The position numbers and the translations under genes were made by a program. Source: JACKDX01 sp964640175 (GTDB lineage Bacteria; Myxococcota_A; Polyangia; Polyangiales; GCA-016699535). From it: a stretch of DNA of 64,000 bases. The notes below the pieces were generated by a model, which was given only the letters and a program-made list of their open reading frames with translations, was not told the DNA's origin and made no database searches. Positions within the stretch are counted from its first letter, which is position 1, and each line of letters begins with the position of its first letter. Where the stretch lies: NCBI GenBank assembly GCA_964640175.1, contig CAZXFW010000006.1:62001-126000 (forward strand), written 5' to 3'. Below, in pieces: positions 1 through 9,667 of the stretch.

Positions 1-1457
1 GGTGCGTTTGCCACCATCGACGGATGGCTATGCAGAAAAAGATGTGCTTGCCGCACCTGAGCGCTTCCATGATGACCGACGACAATATGAAAAGAAAGAG
101 CCTTGCCCGGCTCCACGACAACTGCATATTCACGGTTGAATAAGCGCGTCAGATGATGCGTCACGAAGTTGCCAGCAGAATCAGCTATGCCTTGGATGGC
201 TAAATAGAGTTTGCCAGACCATTCTGGCGAAGATTCAGGTGGAGGTATGGGTTCATCTTCAGAGAGCCCTAAGCTTCTGCGCAGTTCGGCTTCATATCCC
301 ACAAGCCGCAGCTTGGTCCCCGGCGTCGTCACCGCGCTTGCGCTATAGTTTTCTATGGAAGATTTTACGATGCCATACGACTCTAACAGTTCATCCTTGG
401 TCGCCGCCCGATGAGGCACGAAGGTCGGCTCCTCAGAATTGACGCTGACAAGCCCATTCATGGAGAACATTGGATACCGAACTTTGACATTGAGCGCTAT
501 CAGCACCGCAGCAAACTCGTCTGCCGTAAGTTCCGCCTTTGGATATCCTTCGATACCCTCAAAAACATACACCCCCTTTCCGACCGCCTCGATAGCGTTC
601 TCAAGGATTTTTCTTGCTGCGCTCTCGACCAACGCTAAAAGGCGATGCGAGGGGTCCGCCAATGTTGCACCAATGAAAATCCACTCAAGAAATCGGGTTG
701 GATCAGCCACCACGGTGTTGGGAACTTGCGCAGGTCGAGGCACTTTCAAAACGCTAGAAACTTTCGCGGAAACGAGTTCCACACCTTGCACACTCAGATC
801 AGTCCAAGTTGGTTTCGCAAAGTCTTCATAGTAATGCTGGCGGTCTGATATTGCACAAACTTGCGCGGTTTGAGGTGGGTCAACAAAGGATGCTCCGTTG
901 CATCCGAGGCGAATGAGGCAACCGCTGGGTACGCTCCTTAAAATTCCATCTGGTCCGATGACGACCGAAAATCCATTGTGTTCTTGCAGCTCGGTCAGTG
1001 TGGTATTCGCCGCGATAGCTCCGTCAAACACCAACCGGTTGCCTTGCAATCCGTAGATAGGACAAAACCGTGTCGTAACCTGTGTTGTTTGCTCCCGAGA
1101 TTCCATCCCCGAAACAGCGGGCTCGCCGCTCCATCGGATCACATACCCTCGGAACACATCCGGCGCGGTGATTCTGTAGACGGTATGCGAGTCAATACCT
1201 CGAAACCGTTCAACCGTTGCAGAAACACCTTCGCTCGGCACGCCAGCAAGCACATCCCGCACGGATCCAACAAAATCCAGATTGCCCCGCTTGCCGATTA
1301 TTCGCAGTTCTTGCTCAGGGCGGAGTACAATTTCGAGCGCCTGCCTCGTAGTGATCTGCGAATTGGCCTCCCCCGCGCTAGACGCTGGCGTCTGACATCC
1401 GAGCAGCATCACCAAAGCCGCCGCCGCTGCCCGAGAATCAAGCATCCAATGTTTCAT
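1..1457 (-). CDS. Putative lipoprotein, C-terminus cut off by the window edge
   Basis: I read this frame by hand: from the ATG at 1457 it stays open for about 485 codons on the minus strand and runs off the window at base 1, so no stop is visible. The protein starts MKHWMLDSRAAAAALVMLLG followed by CQT; LLGC is a lipobox and predicts lipidation at Cys21. The rest is a mixed soluble sequence that I do not recognise as a family. The forward open frames across this stretch are shadows of it. It lies 54 bp downstream of the transporter gene on the same strand and could be co-transcribed with it. Function unknown; the reading frame itself is well supported by its length and the lipobox. Confidence 0.8.
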   Translation of the reverse strand, partial: MKHWMLDSRAAAAALVMLLGCQTPASSAGEANSQITTRQALEIVLRPEQELRIIGKRGNLDFVGSVRDVLAGVPSEGVSATVERFRGIDSHTVYRITAPDVFRGYVIRWSGEPAVSGMESREQTTQVTTRFCPIYGLQGNRLVFDGAIAANTTLTELQEHNGFSVVIGPDGILRSVPSGCLIRLGCNGASFVDPPQTAQVCAISDRQHYYEDFAKPTWTDLSVQGVELVSAKVSSVLKVPRPAQVPNTVVADPTRFLEWIFIGATLADPSHRLLALVESAARKILENAIEAVGKGVYVFEGIEGYPKAELTADEFAAVLIALNVKVRYPMFSMNGLVSVNSEEPTFVPHRAATKDELLESYGIVKSSIENYSASAVTTPGTKLRLVGYEAELRRSLGLSEDEPIPPPESSPEWSGKLYLAIQGIADSAGNFVTHHLTRLFNREYAVVVEPGKALSFHIVVGHHGSAQVRQAHLFLHSHPSMVANA

Positions 1458-1511
1458 GACGCCCAATGTAGCAGGCTACGGTCTGGAGGCCAGCGGTAAC
1501 TGGCGAGCCAA

Positions 1512-2942
1512 CTAAACCCAACCAAAGGCCGGACACAACAGACGCAAACCAAGCCAAATCAAAAATCCCGACACCAGTTCAAGAATACACCCCGAACCAA
1601 GCATGGCACGCAGGCTCACTCGTCCCGTGGCATACGCAATGGCATTGGGCCCGGTTGAAATCGGCAACATGAACGCGCAACTGGCCGCTAACCCCACGCC
1701 GAGCACAGGCGGGATCACCGGAACACCGAGCTCATTCGCTGCGGCAATTGCCAAGGGCACAATCATGCTCGCACTGGCCATATTCGAACACACTTCGGTA
1801 AACAACAATGTAAACCCGATGCATACTGCCGTGAGCGTCCATAGGCCTTGCACCTGACTGACTACAATAAACCGAGCGCTCATAGCATGGGCGACGCCGG
1901 TTTCAATCATCTGGGATCCCAGGGCGATCCCGCCACCAAACAGCAGGATCACGCCCCAATCGATGCACATGGCCTCATTCCAAGGCAGTATCGGTTGCTC
2001 ATCGTCAGCCCGGACGACAAACAGCGGCACTGACGCCAAAAGAGCCACCACACTCGCGGGCAACAGCGTCTCCATGGTTTCAGCTTTTGCGGCATCGACA
2101 GCCACAAGCAATGGAGGAAGCAGCCACCCGACAACTGCCATGACAAATGCAAACGCAGTGACTTGCTCACCCTTGTTCCACTGTGACGAGATGCCAAAAG
2201 GCGTGATGTGAAATCCCGCTGCCGTTTGTCGGATGCCGCCCCGTCCCACCCATGCAAACATCACAGCCAGAATGGCAACCGATATCGGCCCAGACACTTT
2301 GATCCAGTCTAAAAATCCAAAACGCAAATTGCTCTCGGCTAAGTATTGCATTGCAATCAGGTTCGTAGGGCTGCCTACCGGCGTCAGCATGCCGGCGACA
2401 GACGCCACATACGCGACAAACACTAAGCTCTTCGCTCCGCCGTGCGGGCTCGCTGGATCACCCGCAGCATCCATGATCTGCAACATGATAGGCATCATCA
2501 ATGCTGCAGTGGCCGTGTTTGAAATCCATGCGGACAAAATGGCGGTCGCACTCAGTAAGCCGATGGATGCAAGATCTGCGCGCCCTTTTTTAGAACTCGC
2601 CGACACCACGGCTTGGGCGAGCCGCTTGTCCAAACCATGCCGTGCCATCGCCTTCGCGATAAAAAAGCCACCCACAAAAAGAAAAAGCAGTGGGTCAGCG
2701 TATGGCGCAAAGGCGGCCTTTGCATCGGTGACGCCAGCGACAACCAAAAGTGGCGCAATCAAGAGCCCGGTGGCGCCGGCAGGAATCGCCTCACTCAGCC
2801 ACAGGATGACCACGGCTACAAACACCGCACAGAAACGATGCGCTCTAACATCTAGACCGAGGGGCAGCGCCCACACAATGGCCATGGCAACTATCGCCAT
2901 AACCACGCCCAACCTACGGCTCACTAAAGAAACCATGCCCAC
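1512..2942 (-). CDS. DASS/SLC13-type sodium:anion symporter
   Basis: A 476-residue, very hydrophobic protein with about a dozen membrane segments. It matches the divalent anion:sodium symporter family (SLC13/CitT-like): an early LWLSEAIP segment, the motif SAWISNTATAALMMPI near residue 140, and GSPTNLIAM near residue 190. The two SNT/SPTN-type motifs form the sodium and substrate site in this family, whose members import dicarboxylates, citrate or sulfate with Na+. The substrate cannot be told from sequence alone. The length is normal. The frame opens with GTG at 2942 and an ATG two codons later; an AGGAT lies upstream. No neighbouring gene indicates a substrate. Confidence 0.9.
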   Translation of the reverse strand: MGMVSLVSRRLGVVMAIVAMAIVWALPLGLDVRAHRFCAVFVAVVILWLSEAIPAGATGLLIAPLLVVAGVTDAKAAFAPYADPLLFLFVGGFFIAKAMARHGLDKRLAQAVVSASSKKGRADLASIGLLSATAILSAWISNTATAALMMPIMLQIMDAAGDPASPHGGAKSLVFVAYVASVAGMLTPVGSPTNLIAMQYLAESNLRFGFLDWIKVSGPISVAILAVMFAWVGRGGIRQTAAGFHITPFGISSQWNKGEQVTAFAFVMAVVGWLLPPLLVAVDAAKAETMETLLPASVVALLASVPLFVVRADDEQPILPWNEAMCIDWGVILLFGGGIALGSQMIETGVAHAMSARFIVVSQVQGLWTLTAVCIGFTLLFTEVCSNMASASMIVPLAIAAANELGVPVIPPVLGVGLAASCAFMLPISTGPNAIAYATGRVSLRAMLGSGCILELVSGFLIWLGLRLLCPAFGWV

Positions 2943-3011
2943 TTGCGCATCCTATCGCCAAGCCCTTGCTTCACGCTAGCTGCCGCAGAACATGAAGACT
3001 TTTCTCACCCC

Positions 3012-3189
3012 CTAAGCCAAATCCAAACCAGAAACTCGCGAGAGTTTATGGAAGATTCTGTCTTCGGTAAGTAGCTTCCCCGCCAAATCCATAGTGCATT
3101 GAGCTACATGTGCATCCGGCGTGGATACGGTCGCAACCACCTGCAAAATAACTTATCCACGCCGAGCTATCGACGACGAGAGCGCTCAC
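3012..3189 (-). pseudogene. vapC-like PIN toxin relic (internal deletion and frameshift)
   Basis: A GTG at 3189, overlapping the end of the vapB-like gene, opens a frame reading SALVVDSSAWISYFAG, the N-terminal strand of a PIN-domain toxin with its first catalytic Asp. The match then stops. In the next frame the sequence reads STPDAHVAQCTMDLAGKLLT, then EDRIFHKLSRVSGLDLA, ending at a TAG (3012-3014). That is the C-terminal part of a PIN domain (the DAhvA and LLTEDR-F motifs). Only about 60 of roughly 130 residues remain and the ends are out of frame, so the central half has been deleted. It cannot make a working RNase. Confidence 0.75.
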
Positions 3190-3376
3190 GGGACACCTCA
3201 AGATCAACGTCCAAGTGCAGTGTTCCCCTGAGCCGCTGCGCCTTAGGCAAGGCAGCCGTTCTACGGAATATCCGAAGTGCCTCAATCAACGTGTGAGTGA
3301 TCCCTTTGCCATTGAATTCACACGCATCCTGCAACAATTCCTGCGGAATATTGACCGTAATTTTACGGGTAACCAT
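3167..3376 (-). CDS. vapB: VapB-like ribbon-helix-helix antitoxin (toxin partner broken)
   Basis: A 69-residue protein beginning MVTRKITVNIPQELLQDA, followed by GITHTLIEALRIFRR. The short beta-strand with basic and alternating hydrophobic residues and the two helices fit a ribbon-helix-helix DNA-binding antitoxin of the VapB type. The C-terminal part would be the toxin-neutralising tail. Its stop codon (TAG, 3167-3169) lies inside the start of the vapC relic, the usual overlapping order. With the toxin destroyed, the gene is either a free repressor or itself decaying. It is intact in sequence. Confidence 0.75.
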   Translation of the reverse strand: MVTRKITVNIPQELLQDACEFNGKGITHTLIEALRIFRRTAALPKAQRLRGTLHLDVDLEVSRERSRRR

Positions 3377-3431
3377 ACTTTTATACTTTCAGAATTATGG
3401 TCATACGTCAACGTGACCGGTGCGTGACCAC

Positions 3432-5030
3432 TCAGAGCCAACGACGGACAATTACGAGTCGCTCGTCTTTCACGCCGACGAACGTAACCCGACCGTAGGT
3501 CTCATCGACATGCAAGTTGAGTGTGTAAACAGGAACGGCAACCCGCCCGTTTCTACCAAAGCCCTCGTCAATGCTGCCATCGGAGTTGTATAAGGCAAGA
3601 AAAGCCAAAACCCCGCCTAGAGCAGAACTTTCGTCGTACTCGCTGACGAGAATCTTCCCGCTCTTAAGAATCGCCAAGGCGGAATTTAATGTTGCCGCTC
3701 CCGGCCGCACCACCAGGCCCCCTTCGCCAAACGTTGCGTCAAACTCCCCTCGCTGGCTCATCCTCACCAAAAAGGCGTGCGTCGTTCTATCGTCGTCATC
3801 CGAGTCGGGGTTCGAATCATTGGAGTAACGACCTGGGCAGACAATGTTCTCTTCGGCATCAAAGTGGCAGTAGTTGGTTCGAAAGTAAAAACAGTAATCG
3901 TAAAACGCCGTAAGCTTCGCGCGAAACATGCCCGCATCCGTATCCAACACGCTCGAACCGTCGTTGCTGATCAAAGCGGCATCATCCACCGTTTTCTGAG
4001 CTAACCACAAAATGTTATCGTCGGGCAGCGCTACCGCAAACGGCGAATGGTAGCCGGGCAAATTCCCGATATGCCCTTCCTCGCCAAAGGCTGGATTGCG
4101 CTCTCCCGAAGGCAGATACGCATAAGCGTTGTCTTCATACAACACCACAAAATCATCTTTTCGTACCATCAGGTGCGACAGTCCAAACGACGTGTTGTAA
4201 TCCACCGCTACCACGATGCGTCCGTTGTCGCCAAAGCTCGAATCGAGCTTACCTGCCGAATCCCTGCGCTCAATCAGTCCATGAATGACACCAGTCTCTG
4301 GCTTAAACCACCCGAGAGAAACAATCCTGTCATCGGCATCGACGTAAACATCCGTGTAGAGAAACGCCCCGGAGTCTGTGGTCTGTTCTGCAAGAGTTTC
4401 GCTAAAGGCTGTATCCACGCTGGCGTCGGGGTTCAGCCGGATGATGTAAGGAGGCAAGTCCGTCCGTTCACCGGCAATCACCATGCGGCGTTGGGCATCC
4501 ATCACCAAGCGGGGAAGAAGATAGTGTTCGTTGAGTGTGCCGTAACCCGCCTCGCCGTCGAAACTGAAGCTCGTGTCCGCAGCACCAGGAACACCTGCCA
4601 CGACGAGCTCGATTGAAGCCTCCACCGGGGTACTGCCAAAGGTAGCCACAATGCGTATCGGATAAATGCCGTGTTCGGCCTTGGAAGACGCAAAAAAGCG
4701 CATCGTTGCGGTTTGTGCTTGAGACTCAACCGTCACTGGCTCGACATCGACACCGGCGGGAGCGGCGTCTGCTTCGAGCGTGGCAGTGTGATTGAATGCG
4801 TCAGGCCAGTCGAGAGTGATTTCCAACCTAGCCTCCCCACCCTGCACCACGCGCACAATGCTGCTTGACGCCTCGATAGAAGCCGTTTGATCATAGCCGC
4901 ACGCTGCGGCGTTCGCGGGGTCAGCGCAATCCGATGCTTGCGGGCAACCACCAACGAGAACACCACAACCCAAGCCAAAACCCATCAAAACGATGCGGGC
5001 GGGGGCCGACAATAAACCCAAACGCTGCAT
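3432..5030 (-). CDS. Delta-60 repeat lipoprotein (copy A)
   Basis: About 532 residues from the ATG at 5030 (an upstream ATG at 5078 adds 16 residues before the signal sequence). A hydrophobic segment ends at VLVGGCPQASDC, a lipobox, so this is probably an exported lipoprotein. Residues about 45-150 form an Ig-like or bacterial Calx-like region. The rest contains delta-60 repeats, recognisable by IIRLNPDASVDTAFSE, KLDSSFGDNGRIVV, FDATFGEGGLVV and SIDEGFGRNGRVAV. Such repeats are thought to build beta-propeller-like folds; no activity is assigned. It is a paralogue of the next gene upstream on the same strand and shares the CADP.NA.ACG motif after the lipid cysteine. Confidence 0.85.
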   Translation of the reverse strand: MQRLGLLSAPARIVLMGFGLGCGVLVGGCPQASDCADPANAAACGYDQTASIEASSSIVRVVQGGEARLEITLDWPDAFNHTATLEADAAPAGVDVEPVTVESQAQTATMRFFASSKAEHGIYPIRIVATFGSTPVEASIELVVAGVPGAADTSFSFDGEAGYGTLNEHYLLPRLVMDAQRRMVIAGERTDLPPYIIRLNPDASVDTAFSETLAEQTTDSGAFLYTDVYVDADDRIVSLGWFKPETGVIHGLIERRDSAGKLDSSFGDNGRIVVAVDYNTSFGLSHLMVRKDDFVVLYEDNAYAYLPSGERNPAFGEEGHIGNLPGYHSPFAVALPDDNILWLAQKTVDDAALISNDGSSVLDTDAGMFRAKLTAFYDYCFYFRTNYCHFDAEENIVCPGRYSNDSNPDSDDDDRTTHAFLVRMSQRGEFDATFGEGGLVVRPGAATLNSALAILKSGKILVSEYDESSALGGVLAFLALYNSDGSIDEGFGRNGRVAVPVYTLNLHVDETYGRVTFVGVKDERLVIVRRWL

Positions 5031-5099
5031 GCCGCATAGCCTAACACACGCCGAGACCAAGTGGCAGACTGCATACACTTCCCTAACGCCTTAATGCCT

Positions 5100-6674
5100 T
5101 TACAGCCAATAGCGCGTGATCGTAATGACGCCGTCGTTTTCGCTGCACTGCACAACCCTTCCGCGCCGTTGATCGATAGGTAACTTCCTAAGTGATCCGA
5201 TCGCCACTTGTGCGCGGCCAGCATCACCAAAAACCGCGTCCCGACTTCCATCAGGGTTGTATCGTGCGAGGTATTCCGCAGGCGTACCTCTATCAACTTC
5301 GCGCAACAAGAACTGATTGGCGCCTAAAGGCGCGACCGCGCTGTTAGACGTAGCGGCATCGATAGTATCGAAGCGCGTTACTAAGCCAGCATTACCAAAA
5401 GTCGGGTCCAAGGTTCCGTCAGGCCTCACACGCGCAAGCCATGCTCCCTCCGCAGGCGGGGTGCTGTAGTGTTTGAAAAACGACCCGAGGCACAGCAAGT
5501 CCTCCGACACAAAATCGCAGCCAAAAATAGTGGTAGACGACTGATACTCACTATCCACCGGAATGCGCTCGGCCAAATCGTCCAAGTCGGATGCGTATAG
5601 CGCCGCCCCCTCATCAGTTACGACCCAAACTTGAGTGAGCGAGTGCACAAAAATCACGCCATCACCGCGCCGAATCGATGATTTTGGTTCGAATAGCGAC
5701 GAAAAGACGAAGATTCCTCCGTCACCAAAAGACTCGTTCTTAACGCCGCCATGCGAGAAGCTTTGGATTCCACCGGCTTCTACAACCAAGATGTCGTTAT
5801 CCCGCCACGCAATATCAAAACCGTAAAAGTCCGAAGAACCCTCAAACAGCGTACCACCGTTTTCTCCGAAAGTGCGATCAAGCCGTCCCTGCAAATCGTA
5901 CTTGATAAGCCGTACCCTCAGATTGGACGCGTCGTCGGAAGCCTCTGCCAGCACCAGCAACCCCTCTTCTGTGACGCCCACATCAAGTACGGCGGTGTAC
6001 GTTTCATCCTTCGTCACCGGAAAGGCTTCGCTAAACGCTGCATCGACTTCACCGCTCAGAGCAATCTTCATCAGCACTGCAGTACGCTTCGCATTCGCTT
6101 CGCGGCTGCCCGCAACGATCAAGTTGCCGTCTGGATCTAGCTCCACGTCGTAAACAACGTACTTCACGCCTGGGGTCGAAATGCGTATCTCGCCATCGCC
6201 TCCAAAACTGAGATCAGGCGTGCCGGGTGGGCCTGCAACCACCACCTCCAATGCCACCTCGGAAGAAGGAATGCGGGCATCTACGGGCGTGGCCGCCAGC
6301 TTAAAGACAAACGCTCCCTGCGGCACAACCTTGTCGGCGACAAATCTTAACGTGGCTTCGGTCGCATCGGTGGCGACTTGCACTGGCTCTATCGTCACGC
6401 CGGCGATAAGATCTCTAGCGCTCAGTATCACCTCGCCCTGGCTCGGCCACTCACCCGTTCGTTCCAGAGTGGCGCTGAGTTCGACCTCTTCTTCTGCGCG
6501 CATGCGGGCCACCGTGCTCGAGACTGTGACCAACACCGCGACCTTTTCCTTACCGCAGGCTTCCGCGTTGCGGGGATCGGCACAATCCGTTGTGGTCGGA
6601 CAACCCACAAGCCCGGTCACGCAAATCCCAATGCCCCAAGCCCAGCAGACCCACTGCTTACATACTGCCATCAT
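5100..6674 (-). CDS. Delta-60 repeat lipoprotein (copy B)
   Basis: About 524 residues from the paired ATGs at 6674/6671, chosen because they sit directly before the signal sequence MMAVCKQWVCWAWGIGICVT, which leads into GLVGC, a lipobox; the ATG at 6770 would add 32 residues that do not look like a leader. After the lipid Cys comes CADPRNAEACG, shared with copy A. An Ig-like region (residues about 25-140) is followed by delta-60 units such as RLDRTFGENGGTLF and TLDPTFGNAGLVTRF. The shared order of domains and motifs with copy A, 69 bp away, points to a tandem duplication that has diverged. It is likely a surface or periplasmic lipoprotein of unknown role. Confidence 0.85.
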   Translation of the reverse strand: MMAVCKQWVCWAWGIGICVTGLVGCPTTTDCADPRNAEACGKEKVAVLVTVSSTVARMRAEEEVELSATLERTGEWPSQGEVILSARDLIAGVTIEPVQVATDATEATLRFVADKVVPQGAFVFKLAATPVDARIPSSEVALEVVVAGPPGTPDLSFGGDGEIRISTPGVKYVVYDVELDPDGNLIVAGSREANAKRTAVLMKIALSGEVDAAFSEAFPVTKDETYTAVLDVGVTEEGLLVLAEASDDASNLRVRLIKYDLQGRLDRTFGENGGTLFEGSSDFYGFDIAWRDNDILVVEAGGIQSFSHGGVKNESFGDGGIFVFSSLFEPKSSIRRGDGVIFVHSLTQVWVVTDEGAALYASDLDDLAERIPVDSEYQSSTTIFGCDFVSEDLLCLGSFFKHYSTPPAEGAWLARVRPDGTLDPTFGNAGLVTRFDTIDAATSNSAVAPLGANQFLLREVDRGTPAEYLARYNPDGSRDAVFGDAGRAQVAIGSLRKLPIDQRRGRVVQCSENDGVITITRYWL

Positions 6675-7133
6675 CCGCAAACCTATCAACACGCATGCCC
6701 AAGCGCCACTGTTCTCGAAATACTGGAAAGTTCTCGGTCCTTTGGGAATGCCAGCACAATTGCACCGCACGGCTCAGATAAAGCGAGCCAGATTGAGCGC
6801 CGCCTCGTCGTTGAGCGAAGACTGGACACGCAATTAGCGTGTAAGCCACTCGCGTGTTTGGCGCCCGATGACGGGGTAGTCATAACTCAAATCAATGTGA
6901 ATTCCATCGAAAATGTCCCACACAGAATACCAGTGCGGAGTCCTGACTCAACCCATGGTAGATTTTCTATGGGCCTTTTTAGCCACTCTAGACCCCAGAG
7001 CCAGAACGGTTACAGGTCGGCAGACCCCATCAACTGGTAACAGATAGCCGTCTTTTAGCCAAATAGCGCGGTACCCTTCGTGTGTATCTCATGGCATGCA
7101 AATTGCCTTCAAAGCGGGGTTTAGGAGTTTTCT
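6675..7133. other. Divergent intergenic region without a recognisable gene
   Basis: These 459 bases separate the minus-strand delta-60 pair from the plus-strand lipoprotein gene at 7134. Both directions should have promoters here, but I found no convincing -35/-10 pair. The only clear signal is TTAGGAG nine bases before the ATG at 7134. The open frames crossing it look non-coding. Confidence 0.6.
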
Positions 7134-8006
7134 ATGCTGAATCGTCTCATTTGTCTCGGGTTGGTATTTGGGTTGTGTGCCTGCAGTAGCCATGTTGAAG
7201 GAGCGCTTGAAGAAGAAAACAGCGCACAGCATGGCGGCGTCCCTCAAACCTGCGAGACACTGCTTGGTTCGCACTTTCCGGTTTCTGACGAGCTTCAAGT
7301 CACTGGGGATTCAGACGTGCTTTATGCAGATTCTATCCAACTGGAAGACCAGGGCGCGACTATTTCTGAAGACAACCAAGGGCGCAGGATCAATCGTGCG
7401 CGAAGGATAGAGCTCCTCGCAAATGTTTATGCGAATATCGATGGCTTTAAGCAACCGATCGATTCGGGCCTTACCATGAGGCTGATCGCGCGATACTGCA
7501 ACGGACAAACGCGTGAAGCTGTGTCCGAGCAAGTTGACGGCCCAAATAGCAATCTTTATATGTCGGAGTTTGATACCACCGTGCCAGTGACCACCCCCAG
7601 GCAATGGCAGCTTACCTTGAGCTGGAATAATCATGTTGTTACCTATTTCATCCCGGCTATTTCAGACTTCGAGGTGAGCTGGAAACCGGCATCGCTAAGC
7701 GGCGGTCCTGCCATCATTCAATGGGATGGTAATGCGCCGCAGGCATTGTTGGTATCTGTGGGAGACATAACGGATTCAACCGACCGCTCCGTTGAGACGT
7801 TTTCATCTATTGGTTCTACAGCCAATCTGAAGACAGACGCCTCGTCGGTGGAATTTGCAAGCTACGAGGCTGGGCATGGTTACGTTGCCACCGTAAGTAA
7901 GGATTGGCGGAGCGCCCTGCCCGGCACCGCTGATGCAGTTATGTCGTTGACCACAACGAGGCAAAGCGTACCGTTTTATTTCCTTCAGCCGGCCCCCAAA
8001 CCCTGA
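7134..8006 (+). CDS. Putative lipoprotein of unknown function
   Basis: A 290-residue protein starting MLNRLICLGLVFGLCACSSH; LCAC is a lipobox, so a lipidated exported protein is expected. The ATG has a TAGGAG ribosome-binding site. The mature part begins with an acidic linker (EGALEEENSAQ) followed by beta-rich sequence with scattered cysteines. I do not recognise a family. It stands alone between the divergent delta-60 genes and a broken beta-helix lipoprotein gene, with a run of accessory genes after it. Confidence 0.75.
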   Translation: MLNRLICLGLVFGLCACSSHVEGALEEENSAQHGGVPQTCETLLGSHFPVSDELQVTGDSDVLYADSIQLEDQGATISEDNQGRRINRARRIELLANVYANIDGFKQPIDSGLTMRLIARYCNGQTREAVSEQVDGPNSNLYMSEFDTTVPVTTPRQWQLTLSWNNHVVTYFIPAISDFEVSWKPASLSGGPAIIQWDGNAPQALLVSVGDITDSTDRSVETFSSIGSTANLKTDASSVEFASYEAGHGYVATVSKDWRSALPGTADAVMSLTTTRQSVPFYFLQPAPKP

Positions 8007-8023
8007 AAACCAATTGCAGGGAA

Positions 8024-8049
8024 ATCGGGGAATGCCTTACTTATTTCAG
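8024..8049. repeat. Degenerate REP-like half-repeat
   Basis: The 13 bases CCTTACTTATTTC at 8035-8047 match exactly one arm of the inverted repeat at 19962-20033, and the flanking ATCGGGGAATG resembles the corresponding ATCAG.GACA. Only one arm is present here. It lies just after the lipoprotein stop codon. Probably a decayed copy of the same dispersed element. Confidence 0.45.
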
Positions 8050-8107
8050 CCTTCATTCGTCCAATATCTAGGCCACAACCCCACACCTTCGAAATAACTA
8101 TCTTTGG

Positions 8108-9359
8108 ATGCTTTCAGCAATGTTAGCGATAGGATGTGGTTCAGGAGAAGAATCGGAAGACAACCCAACGCCACCAGACGACGAGGAAACGCAATCGCTT
8201 GTCAAATGGCCTGGGGCTCCAATCGAGATTGGAGAAACCAGAATTGAATCACGAACTCTTCGTAATACCACCGCGCCGGAAGCTGAGGCTGACTACTATG
8301 TCACAACCCTCCTTACGGTCACTGGAAAGCTCGAAATCATGCCAGGAGTCACGGTGATGTTCGCGCAAGACGCCGGAATATCCACAGAACCTGATAGCGG
8401 ATTCTTTGCAAAGGGCACAGCCGAGCATCCGATTCTGTTTACCGGCCGCGAAAAGACGCACGGTTATTGGCAGGGTGTCGCCGTAGCGTCAAACATGACC
8501 AATGTTATGTCACACACCACCATTGAATTTGCAGGGAGCCAACCTATAGGCGGCCTTATAACTTACTTCCAGGGAGGATTAACCGTAGGTGACTCCCTGG
8601 GAAATACTGGCAAACTGGCCATCACTGACTGTACGTTCCGCGACAACATGGGATATGGAACTCTTGCTCTTAACGCAGACTTGGAAGGCTTTGCACGCAA
8701 CACGTTCGATCGAGCGAAACCAAGAAGCGCCTATAACCCTCAGCCTAAAGCAAGCCACTCACATGGACTCGGATTCTCGATTTCTGGGACAGAACGGTGA
8801 AGGCGCCCGAGATCACGTTCTTGTCGAGCCAACTTTGTTGAAAACCCCTGGTAGGTTGTCTTTTTTAGACGTGCCCTATCGACTTAAAAGCCGTGTGATT
8901 GACATCACTCCAGATGCCACGATTCAAGCAGCCCTTACCATCGAAGCAGGCGTAACCTTGGAAATTGGTGGTAAAGTTGGGGTTTCCATCGAAAATGGCG
9001 GCTCCTTGACGGCTCAAGGCACTGCCGAGCAACCCATCAACATCAAGGACGACGGGATGAGTGGCCCGTGGGCAGGACTCTGGTTTCTCACCATGAGCGA
9101 AAGCAATCTGCTGGAGTATGTGCATATCACAAACGGAGGTATGTCATCTCCCGCACCGGGATGGGGTGAAAGTGTCGACGACCGGGCAACGGTTTCCGTG
9201 GGTTACGAATCCTTGTCACCTGGTGCACTGACCATGCGCAACAGCACGGTCACCAACAGCCGCGGATGGGGTGTGTATGTTTACTCAACCAACAGTGAGT
9301 TTGAGCAAAGTGGCAACACGTTTGAAAACAACCTGCTGGGCGATGTTCGGGTTCCTTAG
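8108..9359 (+). pseudogene. Beta-helix lipoprotein gene broken by a frameshift
   Basis: Two overlapping frames make one protein. The first (8108-8800) starts MLSAMLAIGCGSGEE and carries a lipoprotein cysteine and a parallel beta-helix ladder (KLEIMPGVTVMFAQDAG, HPILFTG, TIEFAG, ITDCTFRDN). Homology leaves this frame after ARNTFDRA near 8720 and resumes one base over with NQEAPITLSLKQATHMDSDS, continuing to 9359 with the same ladder (LTIEAGVTLEIGGKVGVSIE, EQPINIKDD, YVHITNGG). Removing one A from the AAA near 8718-8720 would restore a roughly 417-residue protein. The signal sequence is also unusually short, with only nine residues before the cysteine and no upstream start before a stop, so the 5' end may be damaged too. 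A sequencing error is possible. Confidence 0.7.
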
Positions 9360-9667
9360 ACCACCCAGCAGTCCATACTAAACAACAATCCAATAAAGTG
9401 CAGATCCAATTGACACCATTGTCGATTGGGTCTGTATGCTATTTAATTCCAATGACCATCGCCTAAGCAAAGCCGTTAGTTAATAAAACCAAAATGCAAA
9501 GGACTCATCTCCCCCTTCACGAGAATTCTTTAGAAGATGTTCTCAGATCAAAGGATCATCAGATTACAAAATTGCTTCAATTAAGCAGGATGCCCCTGGA
9601 TTCCACAGCAACGCTGCCAACACCGCTTCCCATAGGCCAGTTACTCTCCTAAACATCGTGACCCCTT
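9360..9667. other. Intergenic region, nothing recognised
   Basis: These 308 AT-richer bases lie between the end of the beta-helix gene and the stop of the minus-strand membrane-protein gene. I see no coding frame, RNA gene or convincing terminator. A short partial palindrome (CAATTGACACCATTGTCGATTG) sits near 9408-9428. Confidence 0.5.

Noticed and set aside
239..1499. Several forward open frames
   Set aside because: They lie opposite a continuous minus-strand frame with a lipobox and are shadows of it.
1603..2979. Forward open frames, including one of 248 codons
   Set aside because: They are antisense to the DASS transporter, whose motifs leave no doubt about the coding strand.
9360..9667. 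Possible small RNA
   Set aside because: No convincing promoter-terminator pair or stable long hairpin was visible.
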